DNA of 64,000 nt from Lysinibacillus sp. OF-1. GTDB lineage: Bacteria > Bacillota > Bacilli > Bacillales_A > Planococcaceae. The stretch covers positions 3,844,001 to 3,908,000 of the forward strand of contig NZ_CP102798.1 in the NCBI RefSeq assembly GCF_028356935.1, in the 5' to 3' direction. Positions 1 to 8,418 of the stretch are shown one piece after another (position 1 is the first letter of the stretch; each line of letters begins with the position of its first letter). Under the pieces are notes generated by a model. It saw only the letters and a program-made list of their open reading frames with translations, was not told the DNA's origin and did no database searches. Both the position numbers and the translations under genes were made by a program.

Positions 1-297
1 TTTCGCAAGCTGAGTTAAGCCAGACCATTCGTAAACGATAGCTCTTAGTTTTTCAATAACTATTTCACCATCATCTGTACATACCATACCCGACTTTTGT
101 GAATCTAATAACCCTTGCTCGCGTAAAATATCAGTTTCTTTACGAATTTCTCTTTCTGTCATTTTCAGTGAATCGGCAAGTGTACGTCGTCCGATTGGCT
201 GCATGAGCTGAACAGCTTGTAAAATTCGATATCTTGATTGCAGAAGCGGATACAATTCAGGAAGTAGCCTTTGTTGTGCCTCTGGAACAGTGAACAT
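1..297 (-). CDS. cggR: Central glycolytic genes regulator CggR, N-terminal part (cut by window edge)
   Basis: SorC-family repressor of the gapA glycolytic operon; in Bacillus, fructose-1,6-bisphosphate releases it from DNA. Only the first 99 codons are here; the reading frame is open to base 1. The visible part is the winged helix-turn-helix: the PIGRRTLADSLKMTERE stretch (about residues 35-50) matches the recognition region I know from B. subtilis CggR. The start is ATG at 295-297 with a GGGAG ribosome binding site just upstream. A promoter and a CggR-type operator lie directly in front, which points to autoregulation. The sugar-binding domain and gapA would lie beyond the left edge. Confidence 0.88.
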   Translation of the reverse strand, partial: MFTVPEAQQRLLPELYPLLQSRYRILQAVQLMQPIGRRTLADSLKMTEREIRKETDILREQGLLDSQKSGMVCTDDGEIVIEKLRAIVYEWSGLTQLAK

Positions 298-338
298 ATT
301 TATCTACTCCCTTATTAATAGCTGTGGGTTATTTTTTA

Positions 339-403
339 TCCCACAACATTATTTCGTGTCCCACTTATAGTTTTATTATAATATGCATTGTTTTAAAGCG
401 CAA
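339..403 (-). promoter_or_regulatory. cggR promoter and CggR-type operator
   Basis: On the minus strand a near-consensus sigma-A promoter reads TTGCGC (398-403), 17 bp, TATAAT (375-380). Just downstream are two direct repeats of GTGGGA (339-344 and 359-364) exactly 20 bp apart. The known B. subtilis CggR operator is a pair of CGGGAC half-sites with the same 20-bp period between promoter and gene. Sequence, spacing and position all fit an autoregulatory CggR site. The promoter is seen directly; the operator is inferred. Confidence 0.7.
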
Positions 404-423
404 GTAAATGTATAGTTTTGGCT

Positions 424-462
424 AAAAAAAAGCCTCATAGCTTTGAAAACAGCTACGAGACT
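424..462 (-). terminator. Rho-independent terminator after the 40-aa gene
   Basis: CTCATAGCT (434-442) and AGCTACGAG (451-459) form a 9-bp stem with one mismatch. On the minus strand it is followed by a run of T. It lies 10 bp beyond the stop of the small gene at 472-594. Confidence 0.75.
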
Positions 463-471
463 TTGTTGCGT

Positions 472-594
472 TTATTTTGTGAAAGATAAAATTGCGTTCT
501 TCTTAAATCCTTCTAAAGCTTTTGTTGCTTCACTTTTATTTGTAAATTCAAAAATACGAACATCCTTTTTCTCAAATACTGTAATAACCCACAT
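472..594 (-). CDS. Small conserved-looking protein, 40 aa, unknown function
   Basis: The protein begins MWVITVFEKKDVRIFEF and ends ILSFTK: 40 residues, mostly short beta-strand-like stretches and charged residues, with no signal peptide or membrane segment. It is supported as a real gene by an AAGGGAG ribosome binding site 8 nt before the ATG (592-594) and by a rho-independent terminator immediately after the stop. An in-frame GTG upstream overlaps the ribosome binding site and is less likely. It sits alone between cggR and the glutaredoxin-like gene. I do not recognise a family. Confidence 0.65.
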   Translation of the reverse strand: MWVITVFEKKDVRIFEFTNKSEATKALEGFKKNAILSFTK

Positions 595-855
595 TGTAAA
601 ATCTCCCTTCACATCATTTATTTTTGTAATATAACAATCACGAAACTCTGTGATACATCTGATAATCTGTTTTATAACAACTTCTTACTTGATACCTATT
701 CTACTCCGTTTTTTATGAAAAGGAAGTCAAATGTGAAGGTCTTCACAAACTGTTCAAATTCAAAACGCTTTCATTGAACAATTTGTGAATTGTGTGGAAT
801 ACAGCTAACAATAGTGTCATTTATACCGTTATTAATTCTTTATTAGTCTGGTGCA

Positions 856-1089
856 TCAACTACTTAATTGCTCCAGCAATGTAGCATAATCTAGATTGCC
901 ATACTGAATCACAGCACCATCCTTTTCGACTACCGGAATCATTAGCATATATTTTTCATGTATGTCATCATCCTGTTCGATATCAACGATATCAATATCG
1001 AATGGTAGATCCTCCTGTACAAGCTTTAATGTCTGCAAGCCTTCCACACATAATGGACAATTTGCTCGACTAAAAAATTTAACAATCAT
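856..1089 (-). CDS. Glutaredoxin-like thioredoxin-fold protein (77 aa)
   Basis: A small thioredoxin-fold protein with a CPLC redox motif near the N-terminus (about residues 11-14) after the first beta strand (MIVKFFSR), and the cis-Pro loop MIPVVEK in the second half. This is the layout of the glutaredoxin_2/DUF836 family, cytosolic thiol-disulfide proteins of unknown substrate. ATG at 1087-1089 was chosen because AGGAGG lies 8 nt upstream; the in-frame GTG nine bases earlier overlaps that site. It is followed by a 260-base gap to the next small gene. The fold is clear, the partner is not known. Confidence 0.8.
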   Translation of the reverse strand: MIVKFFSRANCPLCVEGLQTLKLVQEDLPFDIDIVDIEQDDDIHEKYMLMIPVVEKDGAVIQYGNLDYATLLEQLSS

Positions 1090-1215
1090 CGATAGCACCT
1101 CCTCATCTTATTATAAACGAAAGTGTGATGAAGGAATGTTTTCTATTCTTTGATAACTTTTGATTGAACTGTCTTAGCTTCCCTTTTCGCATCCATATAA
1201 TGGACTTTTGTAATA

Positions 1216-1257
1216 AAAAAGGCATTGACTGTGCGGAAGCCGCACATCAATGCCTTT
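1216..1257 (-). terminator. Terminator of the S9 peptidase gene
   Basis: AAAGGCATTGA and its complement flank an inner TGTGCGG/CCGCACA stem, giving a strong GC-rich hairpin. On the minus strand it ends in TTTTTTATTA. It lies 10 bp after the peptidase stop codon. Confidence 0.85.
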
Positions 1258-1266
1258 CGATTATAA

Positions 1267-3540
1267 TTATTTTAAATGACTGTCGAAGAATTTCACCATG
1301 GCATTGTAGAATTCAATTCTGTTTTCTTCATTAGCGAAGCCATGTCCTTCGTTTTCCTTTAGCATGTACTCAACATCCACACCTCTAGCACGTAAGGCTT
1401 CCACAATTTGATCGGATTCTGCCTTATTAACACGTGGATCATTTGCACCTTGAGCGACAAATAATGGTGTTTTGATTTTATCTGCGTGGAAAATAGGTGA
1501 AACAGCTGTTAATAAGTCTTTGTCCTTTTCTGGATGACCTACGCGTTCATAAAACAAGTTGCGCATCGTTTCCCAGTATGGAGGAATGGTATTTAATAAA
1601 GTGAAAATATTAGATACTCCTACATAATCAACTGCTGCAGCATATAAATCAGGTGTATACGTAATACCAGCTAATGTTGCATAACCACCAAAGGATGCAC
1701 CATAAATGCCGATACGCTCAGGGTCTGCAATACCTTGATCAATCGCCCATTGCACACCATCTGTAATATCGTCCTGAATTTTAAGACCCCATTGCTTATT
1801 ACCAGCTTGAAGGAATTCCTTCCCATAGCCAGTTGACGAACGGAAATTCACTTGCAGTACGGCATAGCCTCGATTAGCTAATAATTGTACTTCTGGATTG
1901 AAGCCCCACATATCGCGTGCCCAAGGTCCTCCATGTGGATTGACGATAAGGGGAAGATCTTTAGCTTCTTGATTTTTCGGTAAAGTTAAATAGCCGTTAA
2001 TTGTCAAACCGTCTCGACTCTTATAAGAAATTGGATGCATTTCAGCAAGTCCTTCTGGTTTTAACCAAGGGCTTAAAGTAGCCAACTCTGTTAAGTCACC
2101 TGTTATGGAATCATAGTAATAATATTTTCCATACACGGTATCACTTGAAACGCTCACAATAAATTTTGTCATCTCTTTATTGTAATCATTGATACCTAAT
2201 TCACTTTCATGCACGCCAAGTTTATTTTGTATTTTACGGAACAGCTTTTCAAACTTTTTATCAAAGAATTGATAATGCAGCTTATCAGTAACATAAGCAC
2301 CATATAATAATTTATCTTGTTCAGCGCTATATAAAACACCCGAAACATCTACTTCATCATTGGACATTATAACTTTTTCATTGCCTTCTAAATCATATTT
2401 TACAACTTCTACTTTATCTCTACCTTTGTTGGAAGTTGCATAAATTGTTTGATTGTCTTTAGAGAAAGCCAGTGGCACTACTTCATCCCCTGCTTCCACT
2501 TCAATAAACGGTTTAAATTCATCCTTTTCAGAATCTCGATAAAGGATTGTTCCTGTTACACCATCTGTTGCTACGGCAACCCGTACATTTCCATTCCGAT
2601 CTGCTAACCAGTTTGTAATATTACCTGGATTTTTAGCAACATGCTTTGTTTTACCTGTCTTGACATTCAGCTTGTACACATCAAAGACAGTGGCATCCTC
2701 TTTATTCATCATTATAAGAATTTCATCTTTAACACCCTGTAGGCCACTTAATATTCCTACTGTTACATTTGGATATGGCGTTAAATCTTTTTCCTTTGAC
2801 CCATTAAATGTAGTAGAATAAATATGGAAGTTTTCATCTCCACCTTTATCCTTTAAATATAATAAACTATTTTCCTTCCAGAAAAATCCTGCAATATCAC
2901 GATCTTTAGAGTTCGAGACGCGAACAGGCTCACTATCATCATTCATTTTTTTTACGAAAACATTGGATCTGTTGTTCCATGCAGAGGCAAATGTGATGTA
3001 ATTACCATCAGGTGAAAGTTCATAGCCGAAATTCCCAGGATTCTTCATGAAATCTTCTACAGAAATTTCCTTTACACCTTTATTATTAGAACCATTTTTA
3101 ATTTGTTTTGCATTGTTTAACATTTTAACTGCATCTTGTTTAGCAATAGCATCCGTGCTTACTGACACATTTTTAAATATACCAAGCTTATTGGCTTTCT
3201 CTAAATACTCAGCAAGCGATGCTTCTTTTTCTTCTTTATTTAAAGCTCTTACTAAAATACGAGCGGCTTCATCACGTTTAATCGATAAATTTAAATCCGC
3301 GAACTCCTCAGCCTTTACCCATGTATCAATAATTTGTTGCCGCATTGAATCTGATCCGTGTTGGAAAGTTAATGCTGTTACAGCTAAATTCAAAAATTCC
3401 TGCACTGAAATGCGCTGCTCCTGCGCTATTACAAAGCTATTTGTTTCATTGGCAGCACGTACTTCTTGCATGGTTGCAGGAATAGCTACAGATGTTGTTA
3501 AAATGATCGCTAATGATGCAGATAAAAATCTTTTTTTCAA
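1267..3540 (-). CDS. Secreted S9-family serine peptidase with SLH-like N-terminal region
   Basis: A 757-residue prolyl-oligopeptidase-type (S9C) acyl-peptidase. Residues 1-29 are a signal peptide ending in an AxA-type site (EVRA). Residues about 45-165 resemble degenerate S-layer homology modules (for example IKRDEAARILVRALN). Residues about 180-500 form a WD/beta-propeller-like domain, and about 510-757 an alpha/beta hydrolase with the triad Ser616 (GASFGG), Asp701 (GANDPR) and His733 (EGHGF). The start is TTG with GGGAGGA six bases upstream. The gene is monocistronic, with its own strong promoter, an operator-like palindrome and a terminator. Known relatives cleave short peptides; the substrate here is unknown. 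Wall anchoring by the SLH-like part is inference. Confidence 0.9.
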   Translation of the reverse strand: MKKRFLSASLAIILTTSVAIPATMQEVRAANETNSFVIAQEQRISVQEFLNLAVTALTFQHGSDSMRQQIIDTWVKAEEFADLNLSIKRDEAARILVRALNKEEKEASLAEYLEKANKLGIFKNVSVSTDAIAKQDAVKMLNNAKQIKNGSNNKGVKEISVEDFMKNPGNFGYELSPDGNYITFASAWNNRSNVFVKKMNDDSEPVRVSNSKDRDIAGFFWKENSLLYLKDKGGDENFHIYSTTFNGSKEKDLTPYPNVTVGILSGLQGVKDEILIMMNKEDATVFDVYKLNVKTGKTKHVAKNPGNITNWLADRNGNVRVAVATDGVTGTILYRDSEKDEFKPFIEVEAGDEVVPLAFSKDNQTIYATSNKGRDKVEVVKYDLEGNEKVIMSNDEVDVSGVLYSAEQDKLLYGAYVTDKLHYQFFDKKFEKLFRKIQNKLGVHESELGINDYNKEMTKFIVSVSSDTVYGKYYYYDSITGDLTELATLSPWLKPEGLAEMHPISYKSRDGLTINGYLTLPKNQEAKDLPLIVNPHGGPWARDMWGFNPEVQLLANRGYAVLQVNFRSSTGYGKEFLQAGNKQWGLKIQDDITDGVQWAIDQGIADPERIGIYGASFGGYATLAGITYTPDLYAAAVDYVGVSNIFTLLNTIPPYWETMRNLFYERVGHPEKDKDLLTAVSPIFHADKIKTPLFVAQGANDPRVNKAESDQIVEALRARGVDVEYMLKENEGHGFANEENRIEFYNAMVKFFDSHLK

Positions 3541-3568
3541 AATGATTCCTCCCTATATCAGTTTACGT

Positions 3569-3620
3569 TATATCGAAAGTCGATATATTCAAATTATACC
3601 AATTTTTGTATTATTGTCAA
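3569..3620 (-). promoter_or_regulatory. Strong promoter with operator-like palindrome before the S9 peptidase
   Basis: The minus strand reads TTGACA (3615-3620), 16 bp, TATAAT (3593-3598): a consensus sigma-A promoter. Directly at and after the expected start of transcription is a perfect palindrome TATATCGA-AAG-TCGATATA (3569-3587). A protein bound there would block transcription start. I do not recognise the regulator. Confidence 0.75.
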
Positions 3621-3667
3621 TGTTTGATATTTTTTATGATCATTACTTTTTCTTCACTCATAATGAA

Positions 3668-3691
3668 AGCGAACTAAATAATTAGTTCGCT
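3668..3691 (-). terminator. Hairpin after the LemA/TPM operon
   Basis: AGCGAACTAA and TTAGTTCGCT form a perfect 10-bp stem with a 4-base loop, 11 bp beyond the TPM gene stop. The T-tract is weak, so termination efficiency is uncertain. Confidence 0.55.
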
Positions 3692-3702
3692 AGGTATTAC
3701 GA

Positions 3703-4452
3703 TTAAAATTTTCTGCTCGCTCCTCCGCCTGCGGAAGATCCTCCACCGAATCCTCCAAAGCCGCCTCCGCCTGAACGCCCTCCACCAAAGCCACCTGGAT
3801 AACCACCATAGCCTCCAGCACGAGGACCTCCACCACCTTTCGAAAAGAACGTATAAATAATAAGAACAACGAGAACGATCAATATAATTAACCAAGTTGG
3901 CATGTCTTCACCTTCGTCTGCTGTCGCTGGTAATTCACCATTCCAATTATACTCCTCGGCAACAGTGCGAAATATTTCAGCATATGTCGATTGGAAGGCT
4001 TGATCTATGTCACCCGTACTTGCAGAAGGATAAAATGCCTCATCTAAAATACGTCCTAATTTTCCATCTGGTAATGGCCCCTCTAACCCTTGACCAACAG
4101 CTATTACTACATCATTACTCCCTTCACCTTGTCCAAATGTAGCTAAAATTAAAACACCGTTATTTTTCTGTTCGTCACCTATTCCCCAAGAACGAATCAT
4201 TTTTGTAGCATACATCTTTGGCTCCTGTCCATCTAGACTATCAATGGTTACAATCATGATTTCAGCGCCTGTGCCTTGATCCAATTGCGCGGAGTAATGA
4301 TTTAATTGTTCTTTGATACTTGCAGATAATACATTGGCAAAATCATGTATATACGTATTTTTCATCGGTGACGGCATAGTTGCCTTTGCCATGTTCGTAA
4401 ATAAAAGAAACACCGAACAAACGATGATTATCTGTACAAGGCTACGCTTCAT
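3703..4452 (-). CDS. TPM-domain membrane protein with glycine-rich tail
   Basis: A 249-residue protein of the YgcG/TPM_phosphatase family. Residues 1-24 are a signal peptide. The TPM domain spans about 30-165 (FANVLSASIKEQLN, then AEIMIVTIDSLDG and VAVGQGLEG). A membrane helix (about 188-204, PTWLIILIVLVVLIIYTFF) follows, then a Gly/Ser/Phe-rich tail. It shares one base with the lemA stop (TAATG), so the two are translationally coupled. LemA-TPM pairs are common in bacteria and are linked to the envelope; the biochemical role is unsettled. Confidence 0.88.
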   Translation of the reverse strand: MKRSLVQIIIVCSVFLLFTNMAKATMPSPMKNTYIHDFANVLSASIKEQLNHYSAQLDQGTGAEIMIVTIDSLDGQEPKMYATKMIRSWGIGDEQKNNGVLILATFGQGEGSNDVVIAVGQGLEGPLPDGKLGRILDEAFYPSASTGDIDQAFQSTYAEIFRTVAEEYNWNGELPATADEGEDMPTWLIILIVLVVLIIYTFFSKGGGGPRAGGYGGYPGGFGGGRSGGGGFGGFGGGSSAGGGASRKF

Positions 4453-5033
4453 TAGTGTGTACCTGATTGACTAAAATCGATTGATGGTGCTTTGTCAGCT
4501 CCTGCTGCGGCTTTAAAGTATTCTTTTTGTTCAAAGCCAAACATTCCTGCCATCAAATTACCTGGGAAACGTTTAACTTGCTTATTAAATTGCTGAACTT
4601 CATTATTGTAATCCTCACGTGCTACCGCCAGGCGATTTTCAGTGCCTGCTAGCTCATCCATTAACTGACGAAAGTTTGTATCTGCCTTTAAGTTTGGATA
4701 ATTTTCAACAACTACAAGTAAACGACTAAGTGCTCCAGTTAAAGCATCATTTGCAGCAGCTTGCTCCTCTGGAGTGTTTGCACTACCCATTTGTGCACGT
4801 GCTTGTGTAATACTTGCAATCACCTCTTGCTCATGGTTCGCATAGCCTTTCACTGATTCGACTAAATTTGGAATCAAATCATAACGACGTTGGAGCTGAT
4901 TTTCCACTTGTGCCCATTTCGAATCTACATTTTCCTCTGCAGTCACCAGGCTATTATATTTAGGAATGAATAATAAGGCGAATAGAACAAGAATAAGAAC
5001 AATTATCCCAATTGGTCCAAGCAACTTTTTCAA
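4452..5033 (-). CDS. lemA: LemA family protein
   Basis: A 193-residue LemA protein: an N-terminal membrane helix (about 5-24), then a long alpha-helical bundle with family signatures (ENQLQRRYDLIPNLVE, VENYPNLKAD, NRLAVAREDYN, VKRFPGN). The start is TTG at 5031-5033 behind GAGGAGG. In some bacteria LemA works with membrane proteases or lipoprotein partners; here the partner is the TPM gene that overlaps its stop. The helical part most likely faces the cell exterior, judged from family knowledge. Confidence 0.93.
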   Translation of the reverse strand: MKKLLGPIGIIVLILVLFALLFIPKYNSLVTAEENVDSKWAQVENQLQRRYDLIPNLVESVKGYANHEQEVIASITQARAQMGSANTPEEQAAANDALTGALSRLLVVVENYPNLKADTNFRQLMDELAGTENRLAVAREDYNNEVQQFNKQVKRFPGNLMAGMFGFEQKEYFKAAAGADKAPSIDFSQSGTH

Positions 5034-5168
5034 TTTATAGAACCTCCTCGACCTACTTTTCCTTTCTTCAATAGTCTACATTTTTGTCTTTACATTTATA
5101 CCGTATGAATTTCATTTGACTTGACATACTAATTACTGCATCAAAAAATCATTGAGGAGGCGTTTTTT

Positions 5169-5783
5169 TTGTCACAATCGTTTTACAATGAATCATCAAA
5201 TCAAACCAATTTCAATCAACAACATAGTCTAAATCATGGTGGCCATGAAATGATGGACATGCATGAAACAATTGGCGAAATTATCGCAGGTATGAACCAA
5301 GCCATAATTTTACGCCCACATGTACAAGATCCTGAATTATTGAATATTTTGGATCGCCAGTATAATTTTACCCTAGGTATGTACAATACAATTGTAGAGT
5401 CCTTCAAAACAGGACATGATCCATCTGTTCCAACAGGACGTTACCAAATGGAGACAGGAAATGACTTTAAATATGGCGTAAATCCTGGTCAACCAAAAAA
5501 GCCAATGCAAAATGCCAATGAAATTAATGATGAAACTATTTCAGGGTTCTTACTTGGTGCTCAAAAAGGTTCAGCAAAATGTATGACAACGGCTGCTTTA
5601 GAGACAACAAACCCAGTTGTTCGTCGCGTTGTTGCTGATAGTATTCCTAACTGCATTGAAATGGGCTACGAATTATCCATCTATCAAAATAAACATGGCT
5701 ATTATCAGGTACCTCAATACTCACAACAGGATATGCAAACGATGCTGAATGCATATGACACAACAACTAATCCCCTTCATTAA
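5169..5783 (+). CDS. CotF-like spore coat protein
   Basis: A 204-residue protein with a C-terminal Coat_F domain (about 120-195: SGFLLGAQKGSAKCMTTAALETT is the core region, followed by VVADSIPNCIEMGYELS and a Tyr/Gln-rich end). The N-terminus is rich in Ser, Asn, Gln and His, typical of coat proteins. TTG at 5169 is the start: GAGGAGG ends 8 nt before it. It stands alone, transcribed towards the ABC importer, with a shared terminator. CATACTAAT at about 5126 resembles a mother-cell (sigma-E) -10 element, but its -35 is poor. The spore role is inferred from the family. Confidence 0.85.
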   Translation: MSQSFYNESSNQTNFNQQHSLNHGGHEMMDMHETIGEIIAGMNQAIILRPHVQDPELLNILDRQYNFTLGMYNTIVESFKTGHDPSVPTGRYQMETGNDFKYGVNPGQPKKPMQNANEINDETISGFLLGAQKGSAKCMTTAALETTNPVVRRVVADSIPNCIEMGYELSIYQNKHGYYQVPQYSQQDMQTMLNAYDTTTNPLH

Positions 5784-5787
5784 CACG

Positions 5788-5828
5788 AAAGAGCAGTCTC
5801 TGGTGGTAAACACCAGAAACTGCTCTTT
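5788..5828. terminator. Bidirectional terminator between the coat gene and the ABC importer
   Basis: AAAGAGCAGT and ACTGCTCTTT enclose an inner CTGGTG/CACCAG stem. T-rich sequence follows on both strands, and both flanking genes converge on it. Confidence 0.85.
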
Positions 5829-5839
5829 ATTCATTAAGA

Positions 5840-6562
5840 TTATAATACCTTCCCTAAAAACGCCTTTGTACGGTCACTTTGTGGATTGCCAAAGAGTTCC
5901 TCTGGAGAGCCTTCTTCTACAATATAGCCACCGTCCATAAAGACTACTCGATCCCCTACTTCACGAGCAAAGCCCATTTCGTGCGTAACAACAACCATGG
6001 TCATCCCTTCAGCTGCTAGATTTTTCATAACATCTAGCACCTCTTTGACCATTTCAGGATCAAGTGCTGAAGTGGGCTCATCAAATAAAATGGCTTTTGG
6101 CTTCATGGCTAAGGCACGTGCAATGGCTACACGCTGCTGTTGACCACCCGATAGCTGCTCAGGATAGTTATATGCCTTGCTGTCGAGTCCAACCTTTTTT
6201 AACAGCTCATGCCCTAATTCTTCAGCTTCTGGACGACTCATTTTACGAATTTGCATAGGGGCCATCGTGACATTATCGATAACTGTCATATGCGGGAATA
6301 GATTAAATTGTTGAAACACCATGCCAACTTCTGCCCGAATCTCGTTGATATTCGTTTTTGGCGCATTAATTTTCACATTTTCAATATAAATAGCACCATC
6401 TGTTACATCTTCTAGCATATTGATGCATCGTAAAAATGTACTTTTGCCTGAGCCAGATGGTCCAATCACACAAACAACTTGTTTCTCTTGGATTTCATAA
6501 TCAATGCCTTTTAATACTTCAAGCTTTCCGAAATATTTGTGTAGGTTTTCAATTTTTATCAT
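5840..6562 (-). CDS. Polar amino acid ABC transporter, ATP-binding protein
   Basis: A 240-residue importer ATPase of the GlnQ/TcyC type. Walker A is GPSGSGKST (about 33-41), the Q-loop is in [11 protein letters not shown], the signature is LSGGQQQR, Walker B is [13 protein letters not shown], and the switch His is in VTHEMG. It overlaps the permease stop by 4 bases (ATGA), so the two are coupled. With the permease and the lipoprotein upstream it forms a complete importer for a polar amino acid. Exact specificity (Gln, Cys, Arg or other) cannot be read from the sequence. Confidence 0.95.
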   Translation of the reverse strand: MIKIENLHKYFGKLEVLKGIDYEIQEKQVVCVIGPSGSGKSTFLRCINMLEDVTDGAIYIENVKINAPKTNINEIRAEVGMVFQQFNLFPHMTVIDNVTMAPMQIRKMSRPEAEELGHELLKKVGLDSKAYNYPEQLSGGQQQRVAIARALAMKPKAILFDEPTSALDPEMVKEVLDVMKNLAAEGMTMVVVTHEMGFAREVGDRVVFMDGGYIVEEGSPEELFGNPQSDRTKAFLGKVL

Positions 6563-7269
6563 CTTGCTTCCCGCCCTTCTGCCTTAGCTTTACGAGGGAC
6601 ATAACTATTGCTAAATCGTTTCTCGATAAATGCCACGATCTTCGTTACTCCATATGTTAAAACTAAATAGAGTAGTGCAGCAACGATGTACGGTTCCCAG
6701 AAGCGGAAGCTTGCACCTGCTACTACCTTACTTGCGTATAAAATATCTGGTGCTGCAATAACTGTTACTAATGAAGAATCTTTTAATAATGCGATAAATT
6801 CGTTCCCTAATGGTGGAATCATACGTCTAAATGCCTGTGGTAAAATGACCTTACGCATCGCTTGGTTATGTGTTAACCCTAAAGAACGAGCTGCCTCCAT
6901 TTGCCCCTTTGCAATACTTTGAATACCTGCACGGAAAATTTCCGCATTGTAAGCAGCACAGTTTAATACGAGCGCTGTAATCCCTGACACCATATATCCT
7001 AAAGAATGACCAAAAATTGTTGGAATAACTGCTAAGTGAATTAATAAAATTTGCACAAGCATTGGTGTTCCACGGAATAAATCGATATATAATTTTGATG
7101 GCCAATAAATCCATTTTTTACTCGATAATTTTCCTAGGCCTAAAAATAGTCCTAATAGAATACCTCCAAAATAACCACTAAGTGTCAAAATAATTGTTAC
7201 GCCAATACCCCGTATAAACATATCTCGGTAGTTCCAGACAATGTCCCAGCGTAAGTCAAAGATGTCCAT
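6559..7269 (-). CDS. Polar amino acid ABC transporter, permease
   Basis: A 236-residue inner-membrane subunit of the HisM/GlnP type with about five membrane helices. The EAA loop that contacts the ATPase is [20 protein letters not shown] (about 130-149), and an FRGTPMLVQ motif precedes it. Start ATG at 7267-7269. A stable hairpin separates it from the substrate-binding gene upstream, which probably lowers permease and ATPase expression relative to the binding protein. Confidence 0.94.
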   Translation of the reverse strand: MDIFDLRWDIVWNYRDMFIRGIGVTIILTLSGYFGGILLGLFLGLGKLSSKKWIYWPSKLYIDLFRGTPMLVQILLIHLAVIPTIFGHSLGYMVSGITALVLNCAAYNAEIFRAGIQSIAKGQMEAARSLGLTHNQAMRKVILPQAFRRMIPPLGNEFIALLKDSSLVTVIAAPDILYASKVVAGASFRFWEPYIVAALLYLVLTYGVTKIVAFIEKRFSNSYVPRKAKAEGREAR

Positions 7270-7295
7270 CCGAAAACCCCATTTCCCCTTTAAAG

Positions 7296-7333
7296 TGAAT
7301 GAGCCGCTAGCATACTAGGGGCGTCATCATTCA
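7296..7333 (-). other. Intra-operon hairpin between binding protein and permease
   Basis: TGAATGA/TCATTCA form the outer stem and GCCGCTAG/CTAGGGGC the inner stem, with a 4-base loop. It starts 5 bases beyond the binding-protein stop and has no T-tract. Such hairpins in importer operons usually stabilise or process the upstream mRNA part; that role is inferred. Confidence 0.6.
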
Positions 7334-7337
7334 TTTA

Positions 7338-8126
7338 TTACTTGAAATCAGAACCTGTAATTTCTTTTAATTTACCGTTTTCTTTAATCTTTTTAAGACC
7401 TTCATTTAATTTATCTAATAGCTCTTTGTTTCCTTTTTGAACCATAAAGCCATAATATTCTTTTTCAAATGCATCATCTTCGATTACTTTTAGTTTTTGA
7501 TCTGGATGCGCTTTAATGTATTCGTAAACTACCGCATTGTCTCCAATAGCTGCATCAACGTTACCGTTTAACATCTCTTGAATTGCGATTGGTTGACTTT
7601 CAAACGCCATAATATTTGTACTTGCTTCCCCTTGTAGCTTTTTCGCCGCCATATGACCTGTAGCATTAATTTGTACTGATACCTTTTTATCTTTTAGTTC
7701 AGCTAGAGATTTAATTTTTGAATCTTCTTTTACAACAATCAATAATTGAGACTCATAATAAGGCTCTGTAAAATCAAATGATTCTTTACGCTCTTCAGTA
7801 ATTGTGATTCCTGAAGCACCAATATCTGTTTCACCGTTTTTAATTGTTTGGAAAACTGGCTCCCAACCAATGTTATTCCAGTCAACTTCAAAGTCCATTT
7901 CATCAGCAATAGCTTTTAAAACATCGACATCAATCCCCACAATTTTCCCTGAATCGTCAACAGATTCAAATGGTGCGAAAGTTGCCTCTGTACCAACTTT
8001 ATATATTTTCTTACCATCTTCTGAAGATGAGCTTCCTGAAGATGCACCATCCTTTGTACCACATCCTGCAAGTGCTAATGTTAATGCTGCAACCATCATC
8101 AGTAGCATCCAACCTGTTTTCTTCAT
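7338..8126 (-). CDS. Amino acid ABC transporter substrate-binding lipoprotein
   Basis: A 262-residue periplasmic-binding-protein-like lipoprotein. The signal peptide ends in the lipobox LALAGC (Cys about 22), then a Ser/Gly linker. The SBP_bac_3 domain carries FAPFESVDDSGKIVGIDVD and the ligand-binding TDIGASGITITEERK segment. It would be lipidated by Lgt (encoded in this window) and held at the outer membrane face. First gene of the importer operon, with ATG 8124-8126 behind GGGGGA. A promoter and a long inverted repeat lie upstream. Confidence 0.94.
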   Translation of the reverse strand: MKKTGWMLLMMVAALTLALAGCGTKDGASSGSSSSEDGKKIYKVGTEATFAPFESVDDSGKIVGIDVDVLKAIADEMDFEVDWNNIGWEPVFQTIKNGETDIGASGITITEERKESFDFTEPYYESQLLIVVKEDSKIKSLAELKDKKVSVQINATGHMAAKKLQGEASTNIMAFESQPIAIQEMLNGNVDAAIGDNAVVYEYIKAHPDQKLKVIEDDAFEKEYYGFMVQKGNKELLDKLNEGLKKIKENGKLKEITGSDFK

Positions 8127-8150
8127 TGTATTTCCCCCTATTTCGATAAT

Positions 8151-8233
8151 TTTCCGAAATGCGTATTATTTTTCGCAATTCGGAAATGTTAGACTATTAG
8201 GTCAATTATATTAATATTATAGTATTTAGACAA
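8151..8233 (-). promoter_or_regulatory. Importer promoter with 13-bp inverted repeat in the leader
   Basis: The minus strand carries TTGTCT (8228-8233), 17 bp, TATAAT (8205-8210). About 12 nt into the expected transcript begins an inverted repeat with 13-base arms (8151-8163 and 8174-8186, one mismatch) and a 10-base A/T loop, ending 24 nt before the ATG. It could be an operator or an mRNA hairpin near the ribosome binding site. Confidence 0.65.
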
Positions 8234-8381
8234 CAACTTTTCGCATAAAACTAAATATTTTTTCATATTAATTTATAATAAACTTATATAATTAGAAGAA
8301 ACATGTATAAATAACAAGAAATCTAATCTAAAATTAATATATATACACTACAATCCACACCAAATTTCGATAAATTTAGGC

Positions 8382-8418
8382 AAAAAAAAAGAATCCCCTC
8401 AGATAGGATTCTTTTTTT
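8382..8418. terminator. Terminator downstream of tRNA-Arg
   Basis: AAAAGAATCC and GGATTCTTTT form a 10-bp stem with T-runs on both strands. No plus-strand gene ends here, so it most likely terminates the tRNA transcript reading leftward. The roughly 200 bases between it and the tRNA show no gene or structure that I can support. Confidence 0.75.

Noticed and set aside
760..775. cre-like CcpA site on the minus strand (ATGAAAGCGTTTTGAA)
   Set aside because: One mismatch to the consensus, but it lies about 165 bases from the nearest start codon with no clear promoter, so a functional site cannot be supported.
5109..5134. Sigma-E promoter of the CotF-like gene
   Set aside because: CATACTAAT fits a -10 box, but the sequence at the -35 spacing matches only about three of seven positions.
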